From QQUD01 sp039029915 (GTDB lineage: Bacteria > Chloroflexota > Anaerolineae > Promineifilales > Promineifilaceae): DNA of 20,968 nt. Made by a program: the position numbers and the translations under genes. The number at the start of each line of letters is the position of its first letter. The first letter of the stretch is position 1. The notes beneath the pieces were generated by a model. It was not told the DNA's origin. It worked only from the letters and a program-made list of their open reading frames with translations, and made no database searches. Shown one piece after another: positions 15,286-20,968 of the stretch. The DNA is taken from contig JBCCFD010000088.1 of assembly GCA_039029915.1 (NCBI GenBank), forward strand, positions 1 to 20,968, given 5' to 3'.

Positions 15286-15352
15286 CCCAATTACCAACAC
15301 CCAATCTCCAATCTCCAATTAACCAATTTCCAATCTCTAAACCTCAACCCCT
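15286..15352. repeat. CCAATCT heptamer-type tandem repeat
   Basis: A run of degenerate 7-base units (CCCAATT, CCAATCT, CCAATCT, CCAATTA, CCAATTT, CCAATCT, then CTAAACC and CTCAACC) fills most of the 123-base spacer between the CopD-like and amidohydrolase genes. It resembles the short tandemly repeated repetitive (STRR) sequences of filamentous cyanobacteria. Confidence 0.7.
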
Positions 15353-15848
15353 AAACGGCCGTTGCCACCGCCGTGCACACCAAAATGACGACGGCTAAAA
15401 TGAGGTTTGTGGTCAGGAGTCGCTGCTCCTGTTGTTCGAGCTTGGCTTGTTCAGTTGCAGCAAGCTGAGGGCGCTTTTGAGCTAAAACGGCCGTTCTTTC
15501 CATTGAGGGATGTAACCCAAACTGAAGCCACACCATAGCAACAACCAAAATTACGTAGGCGATATGTTTAAAAAGCATGGCCCACGCCCAAGTTGAGTCG
15601 ATGTTTAAAAAGCCCGTATAGTTCGTGTCGCTCGTCATTTGGTAAAAGCCGGTAATGAGCAACAGCACTAGGCTGCCATTGATCCACGGCATGAGTCGTT
15701 TTTGCCAGTTTAACCAATTGTTATTGTCAACAGAGCCCAGCCGCCAAGCTGGATACACCATGACGGCCATGAGTAAAAGCCCACCGGCCCAAACGGCCGT
15801 AGCTAATAAATGAACAGAATAGGAAATCGAAAGTATAAGAACATCCAT
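15351..15848 (-). CDS. Four-helix CopD-like membrane protein
   Basis: 165 residues with four hydrophobic segments at about 5-30 (SISYSVHLLATAVWAGGLLL), 50-68 (MPWINGSLVLLLITGFY), 88-107 (MLFKHIAYVILVVAMVWLQF) and 145-165. Conserved His in the first and third helices and the HLLATAVWAGG pattern match the copper-resistance D (CopD/PcoD) and related heme/copper membrane domain superfamily. It is much shorter than full CopD, like many single-domain relatives. The role is inferred only: copper or heme handling in the membrane. GGAAAAG upstream of ATG (15846-15848) is a weak ribosome site. Its last two sense codons and stop overlap an ACGGCCGT octamer (15355-15362). The next gene downstream on the same strand is the amidohydrolase. 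Confidence 0.7.
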   Translation of the reverse strand: MDVLILSISYSVHLLATAVWAGGLLLMAVMVYPAWRLGSVDNNNWLNWQKRLMPWINGSLVLLLITGFYQMTSDTNYTGFLNIDSTWAWAMLFKHIAYVILVVAMVWLQFGLHPSMERTAVLAQKRPQLAATEQAKLEQQEQRLLTTNLILAVVILVCTAVATAV

Positions 15849-15912
15849 GATGATTCAACTTTTCCAAGGATTGGGCCACCGTTTTTTATTAAGCTTTGAC
15901 CCAGTCTACAAG

Positions 15913-17142
15913 CTACTTTTCCATTTGCGACAAGCCGAAGTAGGCTTGTCGAGGGGTACCATCAGGGAGCACAATTGACCACCAATATTGCTCATGCTGC
16001 TCGGGGGTCCAATCAGCATCTGCGATGTAAAGTGTGGTCATCAGACCCATCCACGGTGACCAATTTTCACGAGCGTATTGGTAAGCACCGACGAGATATT
16101 CTGCCTGTTGCTGTTCAGTTACACCAAACCAACTGTAGTCAGCGTGAATATCTTGATTGAGCACCCAACCCATTTCTAAAATGGCGGCCTGCTTTTGGCT
16201 GTCCCCGTTGGCCACCATAATAGCCCGCATATCCTCAATGTGCCTAAATGAATTAAAGCGATGTCCTCCCCAAAATTCGTCCGCGGCAGCTTCGGCAGGG
16301 TCAAGCGTTGGCGGAGCTTTATATCCTGGGGCATGGAGCCCAAGCACGTCGAAGTAGGCAGACGCGCCAGCGTCATACATTCCCTGCAAAAATTCCGTAT
16401 CTGACATCGCGGCCGGAGGAGGCGTTTCGGTGGGGGCTAACCCTGCTGAAATTACAATCGCATTGGGGTCAGCGGCTTTGATACCTTCGTAGCAGACGCG
16501 CAATAGCTCAGTGTACTCTGCGGGATTGGGTGATTTATTGCCCCATTCGCGGCTTAAATTTGGCTCGTTCCACACTTGGTACGCTTTGATTTGTCCCGCA
16601 AAGCGATCGGCCAGCGCGAAGCAAAAATCACCAAAATCTTGGTAGTTGAACGGCGGCTGGCTGTTGGTAATTTCTTCAGGTGGCAAATGAGGTTCAACGG
16701 TCCAAAGCGGCTGAGAATCGATACGCACAATGAGGTTTAGACCGTATTCGCGCGTGATGCGATCAACGATTTTATCGGGTCGAAACCAGTCATATTCTCC
16801 TTTAGCGGCCCCTTCGATGTTACGCCACGGAAAGGTTTGTTTGACCCAGCCAAAACCCATCTCGTTGGTGAGCTGCAGATCTCGTTTCAAAATATCGAGG
16901 TGCCACCATTGGGAGATATGGATACCGTATGAGGGTGAATCAAACAATACCCACGGCTCCGGTGTGGGGGCGACAGGGGTGTTATCGATAATGATTTGCG
17001 GGGGAGGCAAGGTAGGAACGGTCGTTGGTAACGGTGTGGGGGGAACGGCCGTATTAGCAACGGGTACCGCCTGCTCGGGCGCTGCACAGCCAACTAATAC
17101 CGCTAGGGAAATCAATGTGAGAACGATGCAATTTCGAATCAT
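15913..17142 (-). CDS. Lipoprotein with clan GH-A-like glycosidase domain (paralog 1)
   Basis: 409 residues. A lipoprotein signal has the lipobox LVGC (Cys19), then a Pro/Thr-rich linker to about residue 65. The (beta/alpha)8-like domain starts at SYGIHISQWWHLD. The acid/base candidate is Glu193 in QVWNEPNL, the standard Asn-Glu-Pro motif of clan GH-A families such as GH5 and GH39. The nucleophile candidate is Glu323 in AAILEMGWVLNQ. The protein should be tethered to the outer face of the membrane and act on an unknown polysaccharide. It is the first of three adjacent same-strand genes with this domain (EYTELLRVCYEGIKAADPNA is shared in style with EYVQFLSVAYNAIKAADPSI). A promoter-like TTCACT-17-TATAAT lies immediately upstream and would give a leaderless mRNA; no Shine-Dalgarno is seen. 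The family number is not certain. Confidence 0.85.
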   Translation of the reverse strand: MIRNCIVLTLISLAVLVGCAAPEQAVPVANTAVPPTPLPTTVPTLPPPQIIIDNTPVAPTPEPWVLFDSPSYGIHISQWWHLDILKRDLQLTNEMGFGWVKQTFPWRNIEGAAKGEYDWFRPDKIVDRITREYGLNLIVRIDSQPLWTVEPHLPPEEITNSQPPFNYQDFGDFCFALADRFAGQIKAYQVWNEPNLSREWGNKSPNPAEYTELLRVCYEGIKAADPNAIVISAGLAPTETPPPAAMSDTEFLQGMYDAGASAYFDVLGLHAPGYKAPPTLDPAEAAADEFWGGHRFNSFRHIEDMRAIMVANGDSQKQAAILEMGWVLNQDIHADYSWFGVTEQQQAEYLVGAYQYARENWSPWMGLMTTLYIADADWTPEQHEQYWWSIVLPDGTPRQAYFGLSQMEK

Positions 17143-17150
17143 GAAGCGGG

Positions 17151-17179
17151 ATTATAGTGGGGATGACGGGAAAAGTGAA
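17151..17179 (-). promoter_or_regulatory. Promoter-like TTCACT-17-TATAAT, probably leaderless
   Basis: On the - strand a consensus TATAAT (17151-17156) lies 17 bases from TTCACT (17174-17179, 4 of 6 to consensus). The -10 ends 8 bases before the ATG of the paralog 1 gene, so transcription would start at or next to the start codon. It lies just downstream of the terminator of the preceding gene. Confidence 0.55.
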
Positions 17180-17187
17180 AAGCGTAG

Positions 17188-17239
17188 TGTAAAAAGTGAT
17201 AAGTAATCAGTAAAAAGTAAAAAAAGCTCACTTATCACT
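17188..17239 (-). terminator. Terminator of the paralog 2 gene
   Basis: AGTGATAAGT (17195-17204) and ACTTATCACT (17230-17239) form a perfect 10-bp inverted repeat. On the - strand the second arm is followed by TTTTTAC, giving a rho-independent signal. The loop and flanks contain repeated GTAAAAAGTGA-like units of the local spacer-repeat type. Confidence 0.6.
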
Positions 17240-17277
17240 CATCCATCTGGGTTGAAATACCTAACCAAGCGTAAGCC

Positions 17278-17324
17278 TGTCAAAGTCGGTGTGGACAAAT
17301 TCACTTTGACTTTGACAAGCTCAG
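17278..17324. repeat. TGTCAAAGTC/GACTTTGACA inverted repeat
   Basis: TGTCAAAGTC (17278-17287) and GACTTTGACA (17308-17317) form a perfect 10-bp stem with a 20-base loop, 40-odd bases after the end of the paralog 2 gene. The right arm continues into TTTGACAAGCTCAG, which resembles the GACAAGCTCAG-type intergenic repeat found in many bacterial genomes. Confidence 0.5.
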
Positions 17325-17363
17325 CCGCTGCTATGAAATAAAATGAGAGCAATCTATTTCTAA

Positions 17364-18686
17364 TTACCTTGGCTTATTCATGTCCGCGATAGCGCCAAAG
17401 GCTGGTCTTGGCACCCCGTTGCCGTCAACGATGCTATAAGGTGTGGGGTCATCTGAGGGGCCGCCCCCTTTGTTGCCAAAGTCAAAATTAAACAGGAAAG
17501 CGAGCCAAATATCTGGTGATGCCTGCATAATTTGAAACGCTTGGGTGATGTAATCGGCTTGCTCTTGTAAGGTATTATCTTGAGCATATTCAAACCCAGC
17601 GGGGAAAACATCATACCCTTCTGAGCTGGCCCAGCCAAACTCGGTTACACAGAGGGGCTTAGCATTTTCATAGGTGCGAATGCGTTCAATATACCCGTCG
17701 ATCGTTGATTTAAATGTCCAAAGCGTGTTGGGGTTGTTGCCTGAGAATTGATTGTCGAATGGGCCACGGAAAACGGCCGTTTGGGCCTCTGGGAGTGTGT
17801 TAGTGTCCTGTACCAGTACATCAGGTGGCACATTGTAGCCATTGTGGTGTGCGCCAATACAATCAGCCACGTCCAGCATGCCCGCCGCTAAAGCCCGATC
17901 CATGTATTCAAAATCATTCGCAAATGAGACCCAATCCCCTGGGCCAGTTGGAGATAGAGCACCACTAATCACAATAATGCTTGGGTCCGCTGCTTTAATA
18001 GCGTTGTACGCGACGCTTAAGAATTGCACATACTCTTCGGGGTTAATGCCGTTGGCAGCGACCCATTCCCGATCTAAGTTCTGCTCATTCCACACCTCGA
18101 TCGCATCAATTTTGCCCGGGTGGCGATTAATTAACTCGGTAAGGAATTCGGCATAGAGATTATAATCATCAGGGGGGCCGTGAATCCCGCCTGCAGCACG
18201 GGTCCACTCAGGGGCACCAACCACGCTGACCATCAAATTCAAGTTGCTGTTAAACGCTTCATTGATAACACCATCGTAAAAGAACCATTGATCGGCTGTT
18301 GGGTCTGGTTTAACGAGCCACCATTGAATCTGCATTTTGACCCAATCAAGCCCTAGCTCATTGCGCACGGTTTCCATCGTGTCGATGGGATCGCCCACGG
18401 TCGCGTTGCCATGAACCTGAATGCCGTACCCAAAATCAGTGGCTGGCCACGGCCGAACTTTTACGGGCTGGGGCGGGACCGCTTCGACAACGGGTTCTGG
18501 TTCAGCATCCGTGTCAGCCGCCCCGCTGTCGGTGACAACAGGGGCTGGCAGTGGCGTTGGCGGAGCAGCCGTTGGCGTATTCACAACGACCGCTGGGGGG
18601 GGCGTTGACGTTGGGGCTGCCTCTGGTGCTGCACATGCGGCTAAAATAAGTAACAAAGGGATAAATGTAAATTTTAGAAACTTCAT
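17364..18686 (-). CDS. Lipoprotein with clan GH-A-like glycosidase domain (paralog 2)
   Basis: 440 residues from ATG 18684-18686, chosen because AAGGAA (18693-18698) precedes it by six bases and a lipoprotein signal starts there; the frame runs 21 codons further upstream without support. The lipobox is LAAC (Cys18), then a Pro/Thr/Ala-rich linker to about residue 80. The domain begins at DFGYGIQVHGNATVGDP. The acid/base candidate is Glu201 in IEVWNEQNLDREW, with Gln in place of the usual Pro. The nucleophile candidate is Glu349 in LCVTEFGWASSEGY, a classic match. The C-terminus has WLAFLFNFDFGNKGGGPSDD, shared in style with the third paralog. It is expected outside the membrane, acting on an unknown glycan. 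A perfect palindrome sits just upstream of its start and a terminator follows it. Confidence 0.85.
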   Translation of the reverse strand: MKFLKFTFIPLLLILAACAAPEAAPTSTPPPAVVVNTPTAAPPTPLPAPVVTDSGAADTDAEPEPVVEAVPPQPVKVRPWPATDFGYGIQVHGNATVGDPIDTMETVRNELGLDWVKMQIQWWLVKPDPTADQWFFYDGVINEAFNSNLNLMVSVVGAPEWTRAAGGIHGPPDDYNLYAEFLTELINRHPGKIDAIEVWNEQNLDREWVAANGINPEEYVQFLSVAYNAIKAADPSIIVISGALSPTGPGDWVSFANDFEYMDRALAAGMLDVADCIGAHHNGYNVPPDVLVQDTNTLPEAQTAVFRGPFDNQFSGNNPNTLWTFKSTIDGYIERIRTYENAKPLCVTEFGWASSEGYDVFPAGFEYAQDNTLQEQADYITQAFQIMQASPDIWLAFLFNFDFGNKGGGPSDDPTPYSIVDGNGVPRPAFGAIADMNKPR

Positions 18687-18700
18687 GTTTTTTTCCTTAG

Positions 18701-18720
18701 AGAACGTTCTGGCAATTACA
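18701..18720 (-). promoter_or_regulatory. Perfect palindrome AGAACGTTCT next to a -10-like box
   Basis: AGAACGTTCT (18701-18710) is a perfect 10-bp palindrome 14 bases upstream of the paralog 2 ATG. On the - strand TGTAAT (18715-18720) precedes it and could be the -10, placing the palindrome at the transcription start, where a repressor would act. No good -35 is seen. A chance palindrome cannot be excluded. Confidence 0.35.
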
Positions 18721-18721
18721 T

Positions 18722-18761
18722 AAAAAGACGCATCTTGGAGCACTGCCAAAATGCGTCTTTT
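18722..18761 (-). terminator. Strong terminator of the paralog 3 gene
   Basis: AAAAGACGCAT (18723-18733) and ATGCGTCTTTT (18751-18761) form a perfect 11-bp stem; an inner TTGG/CCAA pairing extends it across one mismatch. A- and T-runs on both sides make it bidirectional in principle. It isolates paralog 3 from paralog 2. A second dyad, GATTAGACCAA (18775-18785) with TTGGCCTAATC (18822-18832), lies between it and the stop codon. Confidence 0.8.
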
Positions 18762-18850
18762 ATTGACGAACTAAGATTAGACCAAATTCAATGTGATGTA
18801 CTGCCGCTTTGAAAATCTAGATTGGCCTAATCTCCAAACTAAAATCTAAC

Positions 18851-20968
18851 TTATTGGCCGCGCATGACGTTGCCGACCGTTTCACAAGCTGGACAACCTC
18901 CGTTCGGTCGTATCATCGCGTAACCTGCCTGCGGGTCATCATTCCACGTGGTGAAGTCCACATTAAAGATGATAAACAAGCGGACAATACCGCTGTTTGC
19001 CGCCAAGCTGACCGCTTCAGCAAGGTATTGGGCATGTTCAGCCACGGTAAGGTTAAACGGTGCTTTCCAAAGGAAGCCACCGGGGACGAACCCCCACTCT
19101 TCACCGCTTAGATACCCAATCTCTGTAAAGCAAAGCGATCTGGCGCCAGCCGCGACGTAGGCATCAACCATCCCTTGATAGTAACGGGTGTAGTGACCAC
19201 CGCTACCGCGAGGATCGCCGCTTGTCCATGATGGTGGCACGATACCTTCGTTGTAGTGAACGCCGACACAGTCTGAGTATGAGCCAGCCCCTGCAGCCAT
19301 CATTCCAGCGATGTAAGGTGCATCATCGCAGCCATTACCGCCGCAAGAACCGCCAAAAAAGCCGGTTGGGGCCGGAGCACCCGTAATCACTAGAATATTC
19401 GGATTGGCCGCTTTAATAGCTGTGTAAGCCGGAATGAGCATATCATTGACGTAGCTTGTGGGATTGATTTGTCCCGCAGGCCATTCGCGCGTGATGTTCA
19501 TTTCATTCCACACCTCAATTGCATCTGGTGGATCAGACAGGGCCGCTACCTGACCTAAGAACACCACATAGGAGGCGAAGTCGATGCTGGATGGGTTGAG
19601 CTGCCCGGGAATAGAAAGTAAAACCTTAAAGCCAGCGTTGTGCCCTTCTGTAATAAGCCCTTGGACGTCGTTGCCGGTGTTGCCGGGGCTCCATTTGTGC
19701 TGACGTTTAATCCACGTCATGCCAGAAATTTGCATCGGGCCAACAGGCAGGCCTGCGGTTTGTCCACCAAGCTCAAAGGCGCCAGAAATGGGTGCCGGTG
19801 GAGGGGCTGGTGCACCACCACCGCCTCCACCTGGAGGGGGCGTTACTTCTACGACTTCTAAACCACCGAGATCAACACCGCTGTTGACGTTAAGCAATGT
19901 GCCGAATATCCAGCCTTCTTGACCGTCAGGTAGCACAATTTGATACCAAGAGTTATCGGAAGTTCGGCCGATTAGTGAAACGGACGTGCCCGCATTGGCG
20001 CCACCGGCGATGGTGCCGAAGCTTAAGCCGGGGCCTGTGCGGACGTTCGCGTTTGTGTTAACGACAGCATCCTCTGAGCCTGGATCTAAGTTTGCTGGTG
20101 GTGGGGCTGCGGTTGGTTCTGGTTCTGGCTCAGCCTCTGGCTCTGGGGTTGGTTCTGGGGCTGTTTCTTCTGAGGTGTCTGTTTCAGCAACGGCCGTTTC
20201 TTCTTCTGCCTCAGTCGTTTCTTCAGTTGTTTCTTCAGCCACGACAGGTGCATCCCCAATAGCGATGCTGGTTGAGTCTAGGGTGGCAATTGTGTTGCCT
20301 AAGGCAAACTCAGCACTGAGTTCATAATTGCCATCGGTCCCACCGCCCCACGCAAATGAAAAATCGCTGCCGCTTTCGCTGGCAACAACGCTGCCTTGGG
20401 GATCACGAATCGTCCAAACAATGGCTGCCCCTGTGGCTTCTGGTGCCGCAGTTTGGCCGGTAGCGCTTGCGAGAGCAGCACCATAGCCTGGGCCATCTTC
20501 CAACTCACCCAAACCGCGAACGGAGACACCGCGCAGATTGTAGCTACGGGATACGCCTAAGCGTTGGGCTAAAGCAGCAGGGTTTGAAAGCCAAACGTTG
20601 TGGTTTTGACCCGCGTCGTCATAGCTATATTTATAGGTTAGGCTAGACCCATCCCATTCCAGCGGTGTTGCATTACCTGAAAGCACGACCTCAATGGATT
20701 CGTTCGCACCAACTTGCTCACCACCTTGGAGAAACTGGAGTTCGCCAAAGTTGGCCAGGGCTGCATCGTTGGATAATGCGGTAAAGGATTCGCCCAAGCG
20801 GTCAACGGCACTGGCGTCAACCATCATGACAAGTTTGCTCCGATTAACCTGACGAATGGCCCAGTTAAGCAAAGAATCGGCCGTGCCGCCAGCGGTGTAA
20901 GCAGTTGGATCGAGCGGCATTTGCGCATAAACGATATCGGCTGATTGGCCAATGGCGGCCCAATCTTG
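18851..20968 (-). CDS. Multidomain secreted protein: GH18-like, Ig-like, SH3b, clan GH-A-like (paralog 3, 5' partial)
   Basis: The frame is open to the right edge, so the start is missing; 705 residues are visible. The first about 165 residues look like the end of a GH18-type barrel (DWAAIGQSADIVYAQMPLDP near the start, then GQNHNVWLSNPAALAQRLGV and LRGVSVRGLGELEDG). An Ig-like segment follows (TIRDPQGSVVASESGSDFSF). Next come a Glu/Thr/Pro linker with EPEPEP-type repeats, an SH3b domain (VNTNANVRTGPGLSFGTIAG, then DGQEGWIFGTLL), and a Pro/Gly linker. The C-terminal clan GH-A-like domain is related to the two neighbours, with acid/base candidate Glu in IEVWNEMNITREW (Met after Glu) and nucleophile candidate in SLCFTEIGYLSGEEWGFVPG. 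It is probably exported and wall-associated; the GH18-like and SH3b parts suggest peptidoglycan or chitin-like polymer binding. The catalytic Glu of the GH18 domain would lie outside the window or may be lacking. Confidence 0.85.
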   Translation of the reverse strand, partial: QDWAAIGQSADIVYAQMPLDPTAYTAGGTADSLLNWAIRQVNRSKLVMMVDASAVDRLGESFTALSNDAALANFGELQFLQGGEQVGANESIEVVLSGNATPLEWDGSSLTYKYSYDDAGQNHNVWLSNPAALAQRLGVSRSYNLRGVSVRGLGELEDGPGYGAALASATGQTAAPEATGAAIVWTIRDPQGSVVASESGSDFSFAWGGGTDGNYELSAEFALGNTIATLDSTSIAIGDAPVVAEETTEETTEAEEETAVAETDTSEETAPEPTPEPEAEPEPEPTAAPPPANLDPGSEDAVVNTNANVRTGPGLSFGTIAGGANAGTSVSLIGRTSDNSWYQIVLPDGQEGWIFGTLLNVNSGVDLGGLEVVEVTPPPGGGGGGAPAPPPAPISGAFELGGQTAGLPVGPMQISGMTWIKRQHKWSPGNTGNDVQGLITEGHNAGFKVLLSIPGQLNPSSIDFASYVVFLGQVAALSDPPDAIEVWNEMNITREWPAGQINPTSYVNDMLIPAYTAIKAANPNILVITGAPAPTGFFGGSCGGNGCDDAPYIAGMMAAGAGSYSDCVGVHYNEGIVPPSWTSGDPRGSGGHYTRYYQGMVDAYVAAGARSLCFTEIGYLSGEEWGFVPGGFLWKAPFNLTVAEHAQYLAEAVSLAANSGIVRLFIIFNVDFTTWNDDPQAGYAMIRPNGGCPACETVGNVMRGQ

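Larger units (their letters stand above)
2093..20197. repeat. Dispersed palindrome ACGGCCGT (22 copies)
   Basis: Exact copies begin at 2093, 2995, 4844, 4995, 5320, 5958, 6635, 8930, 9198, 10710, 10950, 12781, 13251, 13300, 14553, 15157, 15355, 15487, 15793, 17045, 17773 and 20190. Ten are the 10-bp palindrome AACGGCCGTT. About 0.3 copies of an 8-mer are expected in 21 kb. Copies occur inside genes on both strands and between genes. Confidence 0.9.

Noticed and set aside
15928..15951. Perfect 9-bp hairpin CGACAAGCC/GGCTTGTCG near the end of the paralog 1 gene
   Set aside because: It is inside the coding region just before the stop with no T-run on either strand; it may be a chance or the widespread GACAAG repeat, with too little support for a site.
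19986..20327. 113-codon + strand Ser/Ala/Val-rich frame opposite the paralog 3 linker
   Set aside because: Its repeats come from the Glu/Pro linker of the real gene read on the other strand.
1..20968. CRISPR array, tRNA or rRNA genes, phage or defence genes
   Set aside because: No regularly spaced identical repeats, no cloverleaf-like sequences and no such proteins were recognised in either strand.

Overview
The window looks like an accessory carbohydrate-utilisation region from a Chloroflexota-type bacterium (Anaerolineae/Caldilineae-like filament former). This is inferred from lipoproteins with Thr/Pro-rich linkers, sugar-binding proteins with short acidic Glu-Ala-Met linkers, moderate GC, and spacers filled with degenerate CAATT/CCAATCT-type short repeats. 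No rRNA, tRNA, CRISPR or intact insertion sequence was seen, and no phylogenetic marker gene fixes the taxon.

Left half (about 1-10.5 kb, all + strand): a maltodextrin uptake and breakdown cluster. In order: the 3' part of a fused binding protein (XylF-like domain, MalE-like domain, X25 starch-binding module), malF, malG (8-base overlap), a secreted FG-GAP/VCBS-repeat protein with an ASPIC/UnbV domain, a GH13 alpha-amylase lipoprotein, and a cytoplasmic GH13 neopullulanase-like enzyme. The inferred logic is extracellular cleavage of alpha-glucan by the lipoprotein, capture by the fused binding protein, import through MalFG, and hydrolysis inside by the second GH13. No ATPase (MalK/MsiK) is present, so it must be encoded elsewhere.

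Middle (10.5-15.9 kb): a small secreted protein that may carry a double-psi barrel; a decayed 3' remnant of an alcohol dehydrogenase; an unrecognised two-TM protein on the - strand; divergently on +, an ECF sigma factor fused in frame to a bifunctional-nuclease (BFN/DUF151) domain; then on - an Amidohydro_3-type amidohydrolase and a CopD-like membrane protein.

Right end (15.9-21 kb, - strand): three tandem genes sharing a clan GH-A-like glycosidase domain. Two are lipoproteins. The third runs off the right edge and adds a GH18-like domain, an Ig-like segment and an SH3b domain.

Across the window the octamer ACGGCCGT occurs 22 times (about 0.3 expected), 10 of them as AACGGCCGTT. It falls in all three codon phases and also between genes, resembling the HIP1 phenomenon of cyanobacteria but with another word. 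Other notable points are the XylF-MalE-X25 fusion, the sigma-BFN fusion with an internal Shine-Dalgarno and start, a paired-hairpin element at 8354-8467, and a repeated arrangement in which a -10-like hexamer lies about 8-12 bases before the start codon, suggesting leaderless transcripts.
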